Source: Pleionea sp. CnH1-48
GTDB taxonomy: Bacteria; Pseudomonadota; Gammaproteobacteria; Enterobacterales; Kangiellaceae
Assembly: GCF_024124665.1 (NCBI RefSeq)
Contig: NZ_JAMXSB010000002.1
Location: forward strand, 434,001 to 498,000
Length of the DNA stretch: 64,000 bases
Direction of reading: 5' to 3'
Shown: positions 33,304-43,613 of the stretch, piece after piece
How positions within the stretch are numbered: position 1 is the stretch's first letter
Layout: each line of letters opens with the position of its first letter
Made by a program: the position numbers and the translations under genes
The notes under the pieces: model-generated
Databases searched by the model: none
What the model was told of the DNA's origin: nothing
Seen by the model: the letters and a program-made list of their open reading frames with translations, nothing else

Positions 33304-35064
33304 TTAGACTAATTCGTCAGACAAATCAAAAACGTTGTTGTAACCGTTTTCGATTGACGTTTTTAACGAATCTATTTTTGTGAATAGATGAGCAAAGAAG
33401 AAGTTTGCAGCAGCAAACTTTCTTGCTTTCGCTTGCTCAGACAACACATCCGCTGCACCAAGCATCTTGATCCACAACCAACCATTAATCACGTAACCGG
33501 CAATGTGCAAATACTCAACCGCTCCACCTTGTGACGCAGCGATATTGTCTTCGCTTTGCTTCATGATGTGATCAGTCACCGCTTTTAATGATTCAAGGCC
33601 CGCTTCCATAGTGGCTACAAAATCTGCCAGACCTTCTTTTGACTTTTCACTTTCAAGCGTACTGCTGATGGTTTCTAGTAGAACGTTTAGTGCAGCACCT
33701 TTGTCGGCACAAACTTTTCGTACTAATAAATCTTGCGCCTGAATGCCGTTAGTACCTTCGTAGATCTGAGCAATTCGACAATCACGAACACACTGCTCAA
33801 CGCCCCACTCGCGAATAAAGCCATGACCCCCTAATACCTGAACACCATGATTACAGCTGTCGTAACCCATGTCTGTGAAAAAGGCTTTGGCGATTGGCGT
33901 TAACAATGCCACTTGAGCAGCCGCCGCTTTACGCTCTTCTTCAGTTGCAGCATGCTCTTCTAAATCATTTTGCATACCCAGGTAAACCGCTAGTGCGCGA
34001 TTCGCTTCGGTGGTAGAACGCATCGACAACAACATACGACGAACGTCAGCGTGCTCAATAATTGCAGCGCCCTGCTTACCTTCTCGAGCACTGCGCCCTT
34101 GAATACGTTCTTCGGCGTATTGGCGTGCTACCTGATAAGACATGTCTGCAAGACCAATACCTTGAATACTGATCGACAAACGCTCTTTGTTCATCATGGT
34201 AAACATGCAAGCCAAACCGCGATTAGGCGGCCCAATCAACCAACCTGTTGCATCATCAAGGTTCATGACACAGGTAGAAGATGCTTTGATACCCATTTTG
34301 TGCTCAATAGAGCCACAGAAAATTGGGTTACGCTCACCCAAAGAACCGTCTTCATTAACCATGAATTTAGGTACGAGGAACAAAGAAATGCCGCGAGGGC
34401 CTGCAGGCGCATCGGGTAAGCGAGCTAATACCAGGTGAATGATATTGTCAGATAAGTCGTGCTCACCGCCTGTAATAAAGATTTTGGTGCCGCTTAGCTT
34501 GTAAGAGCCATCGTCTTGAGGATCGGCTTTTGACTTAAGGATACCGAGATCAGAACCTGAGTGAGGCTCAGTCAGACACATGGTTCCAGCCCACTCGCCA
34601 GAGACCATCTTTTCTAGATAAGTGGCTTTTAATTCGTCGCTGGCGTGTGCTGCAACCGTATGTACCGCACCTGCCGTTAAGCTAGGATAAAGACCGAAAG
34701 ACGTATTGGAGGCGTATAGCATTTCTTCGAACAATACGTGCAATGCTTTAGGTAACCCTTGTCCGCCAAAATCCGGATCAGCATTGACCGAAGGCCAGCC
34801 GCCTTCACAAAACTGGCGATAAGCTTCTTTAAAGCCTTTTGGCGTGGTTACTTCTGAGCCAGAATGCTGGCACTCTTCTTCGTCACCGCTGCGATTTAAA
34901 GGCGAAAGAACCGATTCGGTAAACTTGGCACCTTCTTCTAACACGGCGTTATACAAGTCGTAATCAAAGTCTTCAAAACGAGTAACATCTTTCATCTCAT
35001 CCTGAATGTTGAACACGTCTTTGAGTAGAAACATCATATCTTCTACAGGGGCTTTATAGTTCAT
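33304..35064 (-). CDS. acyl-CoA dehydrogenase, DmdC-like long subfamily
   Basis: 586 residues; AGGAAAG precedes the ATG. A flavoprotein that oxidises an acyl-CoA to the 2-enoyl-CoA in the cytoplasm. FAD-binding signatures are visible: GTMCLTEPHSGSDLG and KIFITGGEHDL in the middle domain, and the catalytic-base segment AQIYEGTNGIQAQDL. The length of nearly 590, with an extra helical C-terminal domain (about 470-586), fits the subfamily that includes 3-methylmercaptopropionyl-CoA dehydrogenase, but that group contains many enzymes of unknown substrate. It stands alone, so the substrate (fatty acid, branched chain or DMSP-derived) is not decided. Confidence 0.92.
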   Translation of the reverse strand: MNYKAPVEDMMFLLKDVFNIQDEMKDVTRFEDFDYDLYNAVLEEGAKFTESVLSPLNRSGDEEECQHSGSEVTTPKGFKEAYRQFCEGGWPSVNADPDFGGQGLPKALHVLFEEMLYASNTSFGLYPSLTAGAVHTVAAHASDELKATYLEKMVSGEWAGTMCLTEPHSGSDLGILKSKADPQDDGSYKLSGTKIFITGGEHDLSDNIIHLVLARLPDAPAGPRGISLFLVPKFMVNEDGSLGERNPIFCGSIEHKMGIKASSTCVMNLDDATGWLIGPPNRGLACMFTMMNKERLSISIQGIGLADMSYQVARQYAEERIQGRSAREGKQGAAIIEHADVRRMLLSMRSTTEANRALAVYLGMQNDLEEHAATEEERKAAAAQVALLTPIAKAFFTDMGYDSCNHGVQVLGGHGFIREWGVEQCVRDCRIAQIYEGTNGIQAQDLLVRKVCADKGAALNVLLETISSTLESEKSKEGLADFVATMEAGLESLKAVTDHIMKQSEDNIAASQGGAVEYLHIAGYVINGWLWIKMLGAADVLSEQAKARKFAAANFFFAHLFTKIDSLKTSIENGYNNVFDLSDELV

Positions 35065-35152
35065 TCGTCTTTCCTGTCTATTTTTTAATCATTATCGCTG
35101 ATAAACAGCTGATATCGACAATAATCTGCCCAACAAATCAGTTATTGCCAAT

Positions 35153-35177
35153 AAAAAAGGCCTTAGCACCAGGGCCT
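35153..35177 (-). terminator. terminator after the AGCS symporter
   Basis: AGGCC/GGCCT stem followed on the minus strand by a run of T, about 115 bp after the symporter stop. Confidence 0.6.
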
Positions 35178-35290
35178 ATTGGTTATAGTCCTAGTCTAAA
35201 GCCCTTAGGAGGCGATGGCAACTGGTCTAATCAGTTACTTCATCGCTCTGAGATACTCCATTCGCGAGGTGTTTCCACCTCGCACAATGA

Positions 35291-36967
35291 TCAATCTGCT
35301 TTATTTTGCTGGAAGCGATCCCAATAATCGTTAACGGTTTCTTTCATGTCTTTATGCAACATCAAAATACCGAATAAGTTGGGTATCGTCATCAAGGCCA
35401 CGGTTACATAAGCCAGATGCCAAACCACCGAAGTATCAATCATCGATGCCGCCAAGAAACAGCCCACATAAACCAGTCGATATGGCAATACGCCTGCTGG
35501 GCCTACCAGGTAGATAACCGCACGGTCACCATAATAAGACCAGGCAATGGCCGTAGTGAAGGCGAACAGCAATAAGCCGATAGCAACGATGTATTCGCCG
35601 TAAGGCCCCAAAGCGCTACCAAAAGCTTTAATCGTCAGAGGCACTGAGTGGATTAGTGACTTACCAACAATCTCAATGTCTGCACCTTGCTTATCCATTC
35701 TGCCGTTAACAATGATCAACTCACCAGAGTAAGGATTGCCTTCTTTCAAAATCGAATAGTTTTCAGCAACAGAACGTGAGTTTATTAATGTAAATTCATT
35801 GCCAATAGGCGCACCTTCGCGAACCACTAACTTGCCATCATAACGTTTGATGTCAGAACGCTCTTCGCCACCTCTATCCAGGAAGGTAAACAACTTTTCT
35901 ACATCAGCTTCGTTTTTGTCGTTGTAAGAACCTGCAAGAAAAATCATATCTGCTTGAGCAAAAGTATTTTCGTGCTTTTCTTTCCACACGCCCGAAGACA
36001 AAATAGCCAAACCCGTTAAGGTACAAATCAGAATGGTATCAATGAATGGCTCAAGCAAACTCACCATACCTTCTGACGCAGGCTCATTACCTTTAGCACT
36101 GGCGTGAGCGATAGGCGCAGAACCCTGACCGGCTTCGTTCGAGAATAAACCACGGTTAACCCCACGATCTAACGCAAATGCCATACTCGCACCCAAGAAA
36201 CCACCAATAGCAGCAGAACCCGTGAATACGTCAGCGAAGATAGAAACAAATGAAGGGATAATATTTTCGTAGTGAGTGAAAATAACAATAAACGCACCGA
36301 CAACATAAATCAGCGCCATGGTAGGTACGATACGTTCAGCTACCTGTGCAATACGCTTGATGCCACCAACAATAACCAGAGCTAGCAACACGGATAAGAT
36401 AAGGCCCGTGATCCAGCCTTCAATGTTGAAAGTATCTTCAATCGCGCTGGCAATACTATTGATTTGAGGCATGTTGCCCGAACCAATCGAACTGATGATG
36501 GTGGCAATCGCAAAGAGTACCGCCAACCACTTCATGTTCAATTTCTTTTCCATGAAGTACATAGGACCACCGGCCATAGAGCCATCAGCGGTCTTTTCGC
36601 GATATTTATGCGATAAGGTCACCTCTACAAATTTGGTGGTCATACCAAAGAATGCCGTTGCCCACATCCAGAACAACGCAGCAGGTCCCCCCAAAAACAG
36701 TGCAAGTGCAACACCACCAATATTACCAGTACCTACCGTACCAGAAAGTGCTGTCGTTAAAGCCTGAAAGTGAGAAGTGTCACCGGGGGCATCGTCTTTT
36801 GCGTATTTACCACGAACAATGCGTACGGCCTGACCGAAGTAACGAATTTGTGGAAATTTTAAGTAGAAAGTAAAGAAAAAGCCTGTGCCGAGCAGCAACC
36901 AGGGAAAATAAGCTGCGGATCCCAAAAATTGATCAATCCACAATAAAAAACTATTAATTGCGTCCAA
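35291..36967 (-). CDS. sodium:alanine/glycine symporter (AGCS family) with an inserted domain
   Basis: 558 residues from a TTG start. The family N-terminus ([20 protein letters not shown]...) begins at once and GGAGAGACAGG lies upstream, so a TTG is likely. AGCS signatures include [25 protein letters not shown] and [17 protein letters not shown]. The protein takes up alanine or glycine with sodium. The usual length is about 450-490 residues. An extra soluble segment of about 110 residues (about 330-440, rich in charged residues and beta strands, from WKEKHENTF to GADIEIVGK) is inserted between transmembrane helices. Confidence 0.92.
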   Translation of the reverse strand: MDAINSFLLWIDQFLGSAAYFPWLLLGTGFFFTFYLKFPQIRYFGQAVRIVRGKYAKDDAPGDTSHFQALTTALSGTVGTGNIGGVALALFLGGPAALFWMWATAFFGMTTKFVEVTLSHKYREKTADGSMAGGPMYFMEKKLNMKWLAVLFAIATIISSIGSGNMPQINSIASAIEDTFNIEGWITGLILSVLLALVIVGGIKRIAQVAERIVPTMALIYVVGAFIVIFTHYENIIPSFVSIFADVFTGSAAIGGFLGASMAFALDRGVNRGLFSNEAGQGSAPIAHASAKGNEPASEGMVSLLEPFIDTILICTLTGLAILSSGVWKEKHENTFAQADMIFLAGSYNDKNEADVEKLFTFLDRGGEERSDIKRYDGKLVVREGAPIGNEFTLINSRSVAENYSILKEGNPYSGELIIVNGRMDKQGADIEIVGKSLIHSVPLTIKAFGSALGPYGEYIVAIGLLLFAFTTAIAWSYYGDRAVIYLVGPAGVLPYRLVYVGCFLAASMIDTSVVWHLAYVTVALMTIPNLFGILMLHKDMKETVNDYWDRFQQNKAD

Positions 36968-37304
36968 AACCTGTCTCTCCAGTCGTTCTTATTAGCGTTA
37001 TGAGTTTTTTGCAGTGGCTCGGACCAATCTAAATAGAAACGATGCTCCAAAAGCATTTCGTCTAGACACTAGGCTCCATTTAGACAGCAACTATCATGAA
37101 CAAATAACAAACACCGAGTCACGCATTTTTTATTTTCATTATCTGTCGGGCGGTTACCTTATCACAGTCAGGCAGCGACCTCCAGCGGCCCACAACAACT
37201 CAAACCATAGAGAATTTGCACCTTGGTCAAAGTTCACTCTCAATGCCCTAAATAGAGAAACAAAGCTGTCATAGGCTGGTCAATTTAGTGCCATTTTTAT
37301 TGAA
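36968..37304. other. gene-free spacer
   Basis: About 340 bp between the symporter start and the PLD-gene stop. It presumably holds the symporter promoter; no structure stands out. Confidence 0.4.
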
Positions 37305-37985
37305 TTATGAGTATTTTTCCCACAAATCATCGAACACCTTGCTAAAGGAAGTAATCATTCGGAGGTCATTACTAATGGTTATATTTTCTTGATTAAAGTC
37401 GCTGGCACTGCGCGTCCAGTTAAAACTGCCGTTGAGTAACCATTGCTGGTCACAAATCGCAAATTTGTGATGCATGTGATGAGGGCTTGAATCGAGACAA
37501 ACGGCGACCCCTTTCTGTGTAAGGTAATCAATGTCGCTACCACGATCATTGGCTTTGTCGTTGTCAGAGATAACCGCGACTTTGATTCCGCGCTCATGGG
37601 CGTTGAGGATTTCTTGCGTGATACGGTCATCGGAGATAGTAAACACGCAAATATTGAGTGACTCTCGGGCCTGACGGCAAAACTCGACAATGCGTCGACG
37701 GCAAGCTTGGCCAGGGCTAAAGTAAGATTCATAAACGGGCGCGGTTTGATGGGTTTCTACGGCAACGGTTTTTATCACACTTTCGAGCCATTTGAGCAGT
37801 GGCATCCAGTCAGCAGGATCTTTGATTTGCTCTCGTACGAGGTCAAAGGCTTTGTTGCGGATAAAGCGCGCTTGCTCGTGGGATAGATGACTGAGGATTT
37901 CTCTGAGCTCAGCTCGTTCTTTGTTGTCGAGTTTTTGGTCAGCCAGAGAGTCTCTAAGATGTTGTTCAATTTTTTGATTGTCCAT
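37305..37985 (-). CDS. single-HKD phospholipase D-family protein, probable nuclease
   Basis: 226 residues from the ATG at 37985 (MDNQKIEQHL); the frame runs back to a TTG at 38033 that I judge upstream of the true start. A helical N-terminal domain (about 1-105) is followed by a PLD domain with one HKD motif, H-x-K-x4-D in HHMHHKFAICD, then LLNGSFNWTRSA. One HKD per chain means it should act as a dimer, as in bacterial Nuc or mitochondrial Zuc-like nucleases. No signal peptide, so cytoplasmic. It lies downstream of, and on the same strand as, the large SF1 helicase. The helicase/PLD pairing recalls Mokosh defence systems. Confidence 0.85.
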   Translation of the reverse strand: MDNQKIEQHLRDSLADQKLDNKERAELREILSHLSHEQARFIRNKAFDLVREQIKDPADWMPLLKWLESVIKTVAVETHQTAPVYESYFSPGQACRRRIVEFCRQARESLNICVFTISDDRITQEILNAHERGIKVAVISDNDKANDRGSDIDYLTQKGVAVCLDSSPHHMHHKFAICDQQWLLNGSFNWTRSASDFNQENITISNDLRMITSFSKVFDDLWEKYS

Positions 37986-38421
37986 TAGTGGTATGTTTTG
38001 CCCTTTTGTGATTTGTGGTTGGGATGATATCAAGGAGTTTAGGGTGATGTCTTTTTGATTTTTTAATTGATTGGTTTGTTCAGAAGGTTTTCTGTTACTT
38101 CTTCTTTTTTGACGGTACAGATTTCGCCTTTATACCCTGTTCGGGTATTTGGCGACTTCCTTTACCAAGAGCTGCAAAGGAAGCAAAGAGCCCTTAATCG
38201 CCGCGCTCGGCATTTGTCCGTCAGGGATTTTATGGGCTGAGTATGTTTGTTAACTCTGAGTCGATTTGTTGATCTTATCGGTGCCAAGGAAGATTCGATC
38301 TTGCTATGTGTTTATGTTCAATATTCTTTCTTGGTTCTGAATTATCAGACGACGCCTCATGACCAGATGAGAACGGAGTAAAGACTTAGGCCACACTTGA
38401 TTGGAAACCTAAACCGCCCAT
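37986..38421. other. spacer between PLD and helicase genes, likely dispersed-repeat sequence
   Basis: About 436 bp. On the minus strand a segment reads ALGKGSRQIPEQGIKAK followed by a lysine-rich end and a stop, with no start codon. It includes a hairpin at 38132-38148 (ATACCC/GGGTAT). It looks like a piece of a repeated intergenic element, not a gene. Confidence 0.4.
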
Positions 38422-41400
38422 CTAAACTTCTAATCCTAAGTCTTCCTCCGTAGACTCAGCCTGTTCATCACTCTGACTTTCACCATCCAAATGCAAATAA
38501 TAAGCTTCGGCATTTTTAATAGACTCATGCAGACGTTCAATGCATGAGGCTTGATGACGAAACCAGTCGGTACTCCATACTCGGTGGAAGCGCCAGCCTA
38601 ACCCTTCGAGTACACCTTGACGCAAGCGATCTCTTTCGCGGGCGGTTGCTGAGCTGTGATAAGAAGCACCATCACACTCAACGGCCAATAGATAACGCCC
38701 AGGTTTATTAGGATCGCGTACGGCTAGATCAATATAGTATCCAGCGCTACCCAGTTGCGGTTCAACTTCATAGCCGAGTTGTTCAATGGCATGTTTCACT
38801 TCTTGTTCAAAAGGTGAGTCGAGTTCTTTGCCAGTCTCTTGCACAATCGGTAGTTGTCGAGTTTCGGCGTAGGTTAAGAAGGTTTTTAACGCTTTAACAC
38901 CCGCTGGAGAGGTTGCAGTTGTTTTCAGTTCATCTGCGGTGAAGTTAGCAAAAACCGTCATGGCCATTCGAGCGCGAGTAATCAAAACGTTGAGTCGTCG
39001 CTCTCCTCCTTGTTGATTAACTGGGCCGAAGTTTTGCGACAGGTTACCCGCTTGTGTTCGGCCATAGCCGACGCTGATAAAAATGACATCCCTTTCGTCA
39101 CCTTGAACGTTTTCCAGATTTTTAACAAAAAACTCATCGCTGTTTTTATGTTGGAAGAAGGCTTCGGTTTCAATATTGGATCGCCGGAGTTTTTCTAGTT
39201 GCAAAATAATGGCGTCTCTTTGCGCACTGCTAAAGGCCACCACACCCAAAGAGAGTTCTGGCGTTTGTTTGGCATGTTGAATAATGCGTTCTGCAATGGT
39301 TTCGGCTTCTTTTAAATTGGTTCGACTACCGCCGCGATCATAGTAACCCTCTTCTACTTTTTCAAAGTTCAGACCTTTGGCGTGAGGATGTAAACCAGGA
39401 CTAGGAAACACTAACAATTGGTCTTGATAAAACAAGTGATTCGACGTACGAATAAGAGAGTCATGCATACTGCGGTAATGCCAACGTAACATTTTTTGAG
39501 TTACGCCTCGGGATTCCATCATGGCGAGTATGCTTTCCACATGGGAGGTTGCACTTTGCTCCATCTCATCATCATCCAGCTCAATCGCACGATGGAAAAA
39601 TTGTGTCGGCGGCATTTGTTTGTTGTCACCAACCACAATGATTTGTTTACCACGCAATATCGCTCCTAGTGCATCAACGGCAGGGATCTGGCTGGCTTCG
39701 TCAAAAATAACCATATCGAATTCGATAGCACCTTGTGGCAAGTAGGTAGCAATCGACATGGGACTCATCATCACTACCGGTTTAATGGTTTGAATTAACT
39801 CGGGAACTTCTTCAATCAAACGGCGAATGGCTTTATGACGGGATTTTTTATGCAATTCTTTTTGCAAGATATCCATCGCATGGCCATCCAGATTATCAAT
39901 CTGTACGGCTTGATGTCTTTGTTGTAACAGGCGTTGTTGAGCCCAGTCGAAAACTGCTTTATCAAGTGAGTTGAACTCTGCCTTTAGTTGTTCGTGATGT
40001 GAAGCATCGAACGACTGAATTGCAGGATGTTCTTGATAAGCATAATCCAATAAGGCGCGATAGTAATGACACAGCCAAAGAGACAAGAGTAATTTAGGAG
40101 AGTGTTGCCATCCCCTTGCTAATTGAACCAAAGAACTTTGTTGATGCTCACTCAGGTTCTGCGCCAATTCGTTATAGCGCACTATCTCATACAAGCGTTC
40201 TGATTGTTGCCAACCAACGATAAGTTGCTGCCATTGCTTTAATGGATAACGCGCAATGTCATGGCAGTTATGATTCTGAGACCACTGCAGAGAGGCTAAC
40301 ATAGACGTCATCAATTCCGAAAAACTGACTAGCTTCTCTTTAAGTATTTTGATCTCTTCTGGGCTGTTTGATAAGTCAGGTTGCTGAGACAGGCACTTAA
40401 CAAAATGTGCGGGTAAGGATTTGTTATTTTGTTCTGCAAATACCTGAATCAACCACTCAGACTGAGTTTGTAAACTCTGCCAGTTACTTGACTCCCCTTT
40501 CCAATGACTGCCAAACAATTCTTTTCCTAGAGCATCAAAAGAACTCAGTGTTTGGCGATGAGTTTGTAGCTCTAGTAGCTCATCAACCCATTGTAACCAT
40601 TCGGTAGGCTGACCTTGTAATCCTTGCTTAAGCAACGCGCCTAGACTGTTTTTTGCGCGGCGATAGTCACCAGAAAGTATTCGCCACCATTTATCAACTC
40701 GACCAATTAAACCACCTCGAATAGCAATCAGATCTGTATTAAATGCGGCATCAATAAAACGCTCTTGATGCACATTTAAAAGCTCAGAACAACGAACACC
40801 TGCCATCATCGCTTGCTGAATGCTTTCGGCTTTGGTTGACCAGGCCTCATGAGTTATTGAAAGACCATCGAGCGGTGGTGCATCCAACATCCGTTGAACA
40901 ATACCAATCGCCTTTTTGATACCCTTGAGGGTTCTGGGTTGAGGTAACTGGACAGGTTGCACAAGTTGTTCGCTGGTTCGCAAAATAACTTGCAGAGTTA
41001 GCTCTACCTGAACCTGCAACTCTCGAATTTTATCGATGTCTTGCGGCGTCACTTTTAGCCTTTCACTATCAGCGAAAGCATGACTAGCCAATGGACTCGA
41101 AAGGTTCGCTAGATGACTGCACCATTCCTCTACTTTAAGTTTTAACGCAGCAAAAGATTCAGCATCAAGCGTTATTAAATGGGAGGCATCGATATCGGCT
41201 AGTTCGATAGAATCCAGTTGGCGCTTCATAAAACTGTAACGACCCAGCGCGTCGGTATAATTCAGCTCCGAATGCAAAATGTTTTGCCTTATACTGGCGG
41301 CATAATTATTGAGTCGGGTTCTAATATCCACTAATCGTTGCTGTTCAGACTCAATGCTTTTTACTGAAGGAGGTATTTGCTCAAGCGCTTCTTTAAACGA

Positions 41401-42645
41401 AGCAATCACCGCTTTGCGAGTACTTTTGTGGCTGTGTAACTCCAGTACAGAAGAACCCAACTGGCACTCATCCAGACGCCGCTTGACCACCTCAAGAGCA
41501 GCCTGTTTTTGTGCAACAAATAAAACACTTTTACCGCGCCCAATGGCTTCGGCGATCATGTTGGCAATGGTTTGTGATTTACCTGTTCCTGGCGGCCCTT
41601 CGATAACCAGATTGGCCCCTTGCATAGCAGCCAAAATGGCTTCGGTTTGACTCACATCGGCGTCTTTAACCAAATGCAACCTTTCTGGCTCAGCAAGCGG
41701 CGTTAAATCAAGTGCTACAGAATCATTCACCTCTGTAGCGCCATAACCTTGCTCAAACAACTGTTGCAGCAAGGGATGATCTTGCGGCTTTTTGTGCTCA
41801 GGCCAAACATTAGCATCCAAATCCTGATACATCTGGAACTTACCAAACGAAAACAATCCTAGTGCGATCTTATTAATGTGGAGTTTCCAGCGCGGTTGCG
41901 AGGCAATGCTGTTTTTAACCTGCTCAAAATACTGAGAAAGAGATTGCTCTTCATCGAAGCAAGGCAAATTTAATTGAAAGTCGCTTTTTAGTTTTGCGGC
42001 TAATGCCAGATTGTCACCCAGCTCAACATCAGAGTATCGAATATAAAACCGCTCACGAGCTGAAGTACGAGTGAGCTCCACTGGCACTAATATCAATGGC
42101 GCATAGCGAGGCTTATCAGAATCATCACTTTCGAACCACTCCAAAAACCCTAAGGCAAGATAGAGAACATCGACGCCCTGCTCTTGTAATAAGGTGTGGG
42201 CCTCGTATTCAACACGCAGCAACCGCTGATCGAGTTGTGCCGTCGTCAAAGCGGTTTGCAGTCGCAAATCCTGATGACGTTCGTCCCCTTCTTGCTCTGC
42301 CAGATAAACATCCAACGGCGGCAGAGGAATGTCTGGTTCTGCTTCGAGCTCTGACTCTTGAGTGTTTTGCTCTGCCTCTTGAGACTCGTCCTGCTCTATA
42401 TCAGTGGCTAATTCTTTTTTTGCCTCAGCAGGGGTTTCTTGTTGTTGATAAACCTCTGGAAGCGCCAGGCAACTCATGCTCTTTCCCTGACTCACCAGCA
42501 GTTCAAATACCTGTTCTGCTTGCTCATCGACGATTTCAAGAGAGCGCATGCCCGCCACAAAATTCAGCATGGGGTTGGCTCTTAGTCCCATATCCAGCAA
42601 TTCGTGACGAGCCATGTTTAAAATTTGAGTCAGGGTGTTTGCCAT
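38422..42645 (-). CDS. DUF4011/SF1 helicase with C-terminal PD-(D/E)XK-type nuclease domain
   Basis: 1407 residues, with AAGGA before the ATG. The N-terminus (ARHELLDMGLRANPMLNF) is the DUF4011-type opening. The first RecA-like domain has Walker A GPPGTGKS (Lys356) and Walker B FDEAS (Asp982-Glu983), separated by a helical insertion of about 500 residues; VVGDNKQMPPTQFF and ENVQGDERDVIFISVGYG are SF1 motifs of the COG1112 type. The C-terminal domain (about 1285-1385) has YYIDLAV (Asp1306) and LAVECDGASYHSS (Glu1323, Asp1325), the REase_MTES_1575/Vsr-like pattern. ATP-driven nucleic-acid remodelling with cleavage is expected. It is followed on the same strand by a PLD nuclease gene. An antiphage role is inferred from domain pairing. 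Confidence 0.9.
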   Translation of the reverse strand: MANTLTQILNMARHELLDMGLRANPMLNFVAGMRSLEIVDEQAEQVFELLVSQGKSMSCLALPEVYQQQETPAEAKKELATDIEQDESQEAEQNTQESELEAEPDIPLPPLDVYLAEQEGDERHQDLRLQTALTTAQLDQRLLRVEYEAHTLLQEQGVDVLYLALGFLEWFESDDSDKPRYAPLILVPVELTRTSARERFYIRYSDVELGDNLALAAKLKSDFQLNLPCFDEEQSLSQYFEQVKNSIASQPRWKLHINKIALGLFSFGKFQMYQDLDANVWPEHKKPQDHPLLQQLFEQGYGATEVNDSVALDLTPLAEPERLHLVKDADVSQTEAILAAMQGANLVIEGPPGTGKSQTIANMIAEAIGRGKSVLFVAQKQAALEVVKRRLDECQLGSSVLELHSHKSTRKAVIASFKEALEQIPPSVKSIESEQQRLVDIRTRLNNYAASIRQNILHSELNYTDALGRYSFMKRQLDSIELADIDASHLITLDAESFAALKLKVEEWCSHLANLSSPLASHAFADSERLKVTPQDIDKIRELQVQVELTLQVILRTSEQLVQPVQLPQPRTLKGIKKAIGIVQRMLDAPPLDGLSITHEAWSTKAESIQQAMMAGVRCSELLNVHQERFIDAAFNTDLIAIRGGLIGRVDKWWRILSGDYRRAKNSLGALLKQGLQGQPTEWLQWVDELLELQTHRQTLSSFDALGKELFGSHWKGESSNWQSLQTQSEWLIQVFAEQNNKSLPAHFVKCLSQQPDLSNSPEEIKILKEKLVSFSELMTSMLASLQWSQNHNCHDIARYPLKQWQQLIVGWQQSERLYEIVRYNELAQNLSEHQQSSLVQLARGWQHSPKLLLSLWLCHYYRALLDYAYQEHPAIQSFDASHHEQLKAEFNSLDKAVFDWAQQRLLQQRHQAVQIDNLDGHAMDILQKELHKKSRHKAIRRLIEEVPELIQTIKPVVMMSPMSIATYLPQGAIEFDMVIFDEASQIPAVDALGAILRGKQIIVVGDNKQMPPTQFFHRAIELDDDEMEQSATSHVESILAMMESRGVTQKMLRWHYRSMHDSLIRTSNHLFYQDQLLVFPSPGLHPHAKGLNFEKVEEGYYDRGGSRTNLKEAETIAERIIQHAKQTPELSLGVVAFSSAQRDAIILQLEKLRRSNIETEAFFQHKNSDEFFVKNLENVQGDERDVIFISVGYGRTQAGNLSQNFGPVNQQGGERRLNVLITRARMAMTVFANFTADELKTTATSPAGVKALKTFLTYAETRQLPIVQETGKELDSPFEQEVKHAIEQLGYEVEPQLGSAGYYIDLAVRDPNKPGRYLLAVECDGASYHSSATARERDRLRQGVLEGLGWRFHRVWSTDWFRHQASCIERLHESIKNAEAYYLHLDGESQSDEQAESTEEDLGLEV

Positions 42646-42955
42646 AATTATCCTTGGTGCCTAAGGGCTGTCGCTAACAACATTATCTCGCGACACAACA
42701 TTCTCAGTGATGACGATTCTCTCACCATTCTTTAAAACAACTCACCAAACAAGTAGTGGTTTATTCAGCCCAATATATCAATTTTCTTTAAAAAACAGAA
42801 GCTTTCAACAGACTCTTCTGAGCCTTCTTAAGCTAGCCACCAAAAATCTCACTCATCAATAGCCGCCAGACCTTCTGACTTTATGCCGAAGCTTGCTTAC
42901 ACTGAAAGAGTACAAGGACTTATCTCTACTGCGACCCAACTAGAAGGACTTCGTT
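42646..42955. other. divergent promoter region
   Basis: 310 bp between the helicase gene and the amidase gene, which diverge from here. No specific operator is visible. Confidence 0.4.
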
Positions 42956-43570
42956 ATGACACCAGAATACATCGTCATCCATACAGCGGCTTTTCGGGGC
43001 AAAAATTGCGACGCCGATACGATTGATCGATGGCATCGAGCAAGGGGCTGGAGTGGCATTGGCTATCACTTTGTTATTCTCAATAACCGTCACAAAGACA
43101 AAGCCGACGGTACACTAGAAAAAGGACGAGAACTTTCTCGGATGGGCGCTCACGCACGGGGTATCAACCATCGCTCTGTCGGTATTTGCTGTATTGGGCA
43201 TGGTGATTACGACGATTTTACCGATGCTCAAAAAACCACACTTTTCCAACTGGTTAACCGCCTGATGACACAATTTGATATTCCCATTGAAAAGGTCATT
43301 GGACACCGCGAAATTAACTCGCTGGTTGATCAAGGTGTGGTTTCGAGCAGCTACCGCACCAGTAAATCCTGCCCTGGCAATAAAGTCGATATGCATCAAA
43401 TTCGTGAAGCCATCGCAGAGCCCGAAACCAACCTATCGCCAGAGACTCATGCGGCGCTGATAGAGGCTTTGCAGCTATTGGAAGAGAATCAATCGGTGTT
43501 TGCTAATGCTCAGGACGAGCTAAGAGAGTTTTTGACCCATCCAGAAGTGATGGAGTTTAAAGCAGAATAA
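42956..43570 (+). CDS. N-acetylmuramoyl-L-alanine amidase (Amidase_2/PGRP type)
   Basis: 204 residues. The fold signature is clear: EYIVIHTAAF (zinc His8), the central WHRARGWSGIGYHFVI, GHREI and a C-terminal SCPG. This follows the T7-lysozyme/AmpD zinc-site order, with His, His and Cys ligands. It cleaves the lactyl-peptide bond of peptidoglycan. There is no signal peptide, so it either acts on cytoplasmic recycled muropeptides or is released by other means, as phage-type endolysins are. The tail of about 50 residues beyond the domain is helical. No phage genes surround it. Confidence 0.85.
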   Translation: MTPEYIVIHTAAFRGKNCDADTIDRWHRARGWSGIGYHFVILNNRHKDKADGTLEKGRELSRMGAHARGINHRSVGICCIGHGDYDDFTDAQKTTLFQLVNRLMTQFDIPIEKVIGHREINSLVDQGVVSSSYRTSKSCPGNKVDMHQIREAIAEPETNLSPETHAALIEALQLLEENQSVFANAQDELREFLTHPEVMEFKAE

Positions 43571-43579
43571 TCCGGCCAC

Positions 43580-43601
43580 AGGCCCTCTATCATGAGGGCC
43601 T
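43580..43601. terminator. hairpin between convergent amidase and deformylase genes
   Basis: AGGCCCTC/GAGGGCCT, an 8-bp perfect stem with a 6-base loop, midway between the two stop codons. Confidence 0.7.
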
Positions 43602-43613
43602 AAACCGCTAATT

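Noticed and set aside
42096-42647. 183-codon plus-strand frame antisense to the helicase start
   Set aside because: The helicase reading is supported by domains, and this frame has none; it is a shadow frame.
42956-43570. Prophage remnant around the amidase
   Set aside because: The amidase resembles endolysins, but neighbouring genes are ordinary chromosomal ones with no holin, tail or capsid genes.
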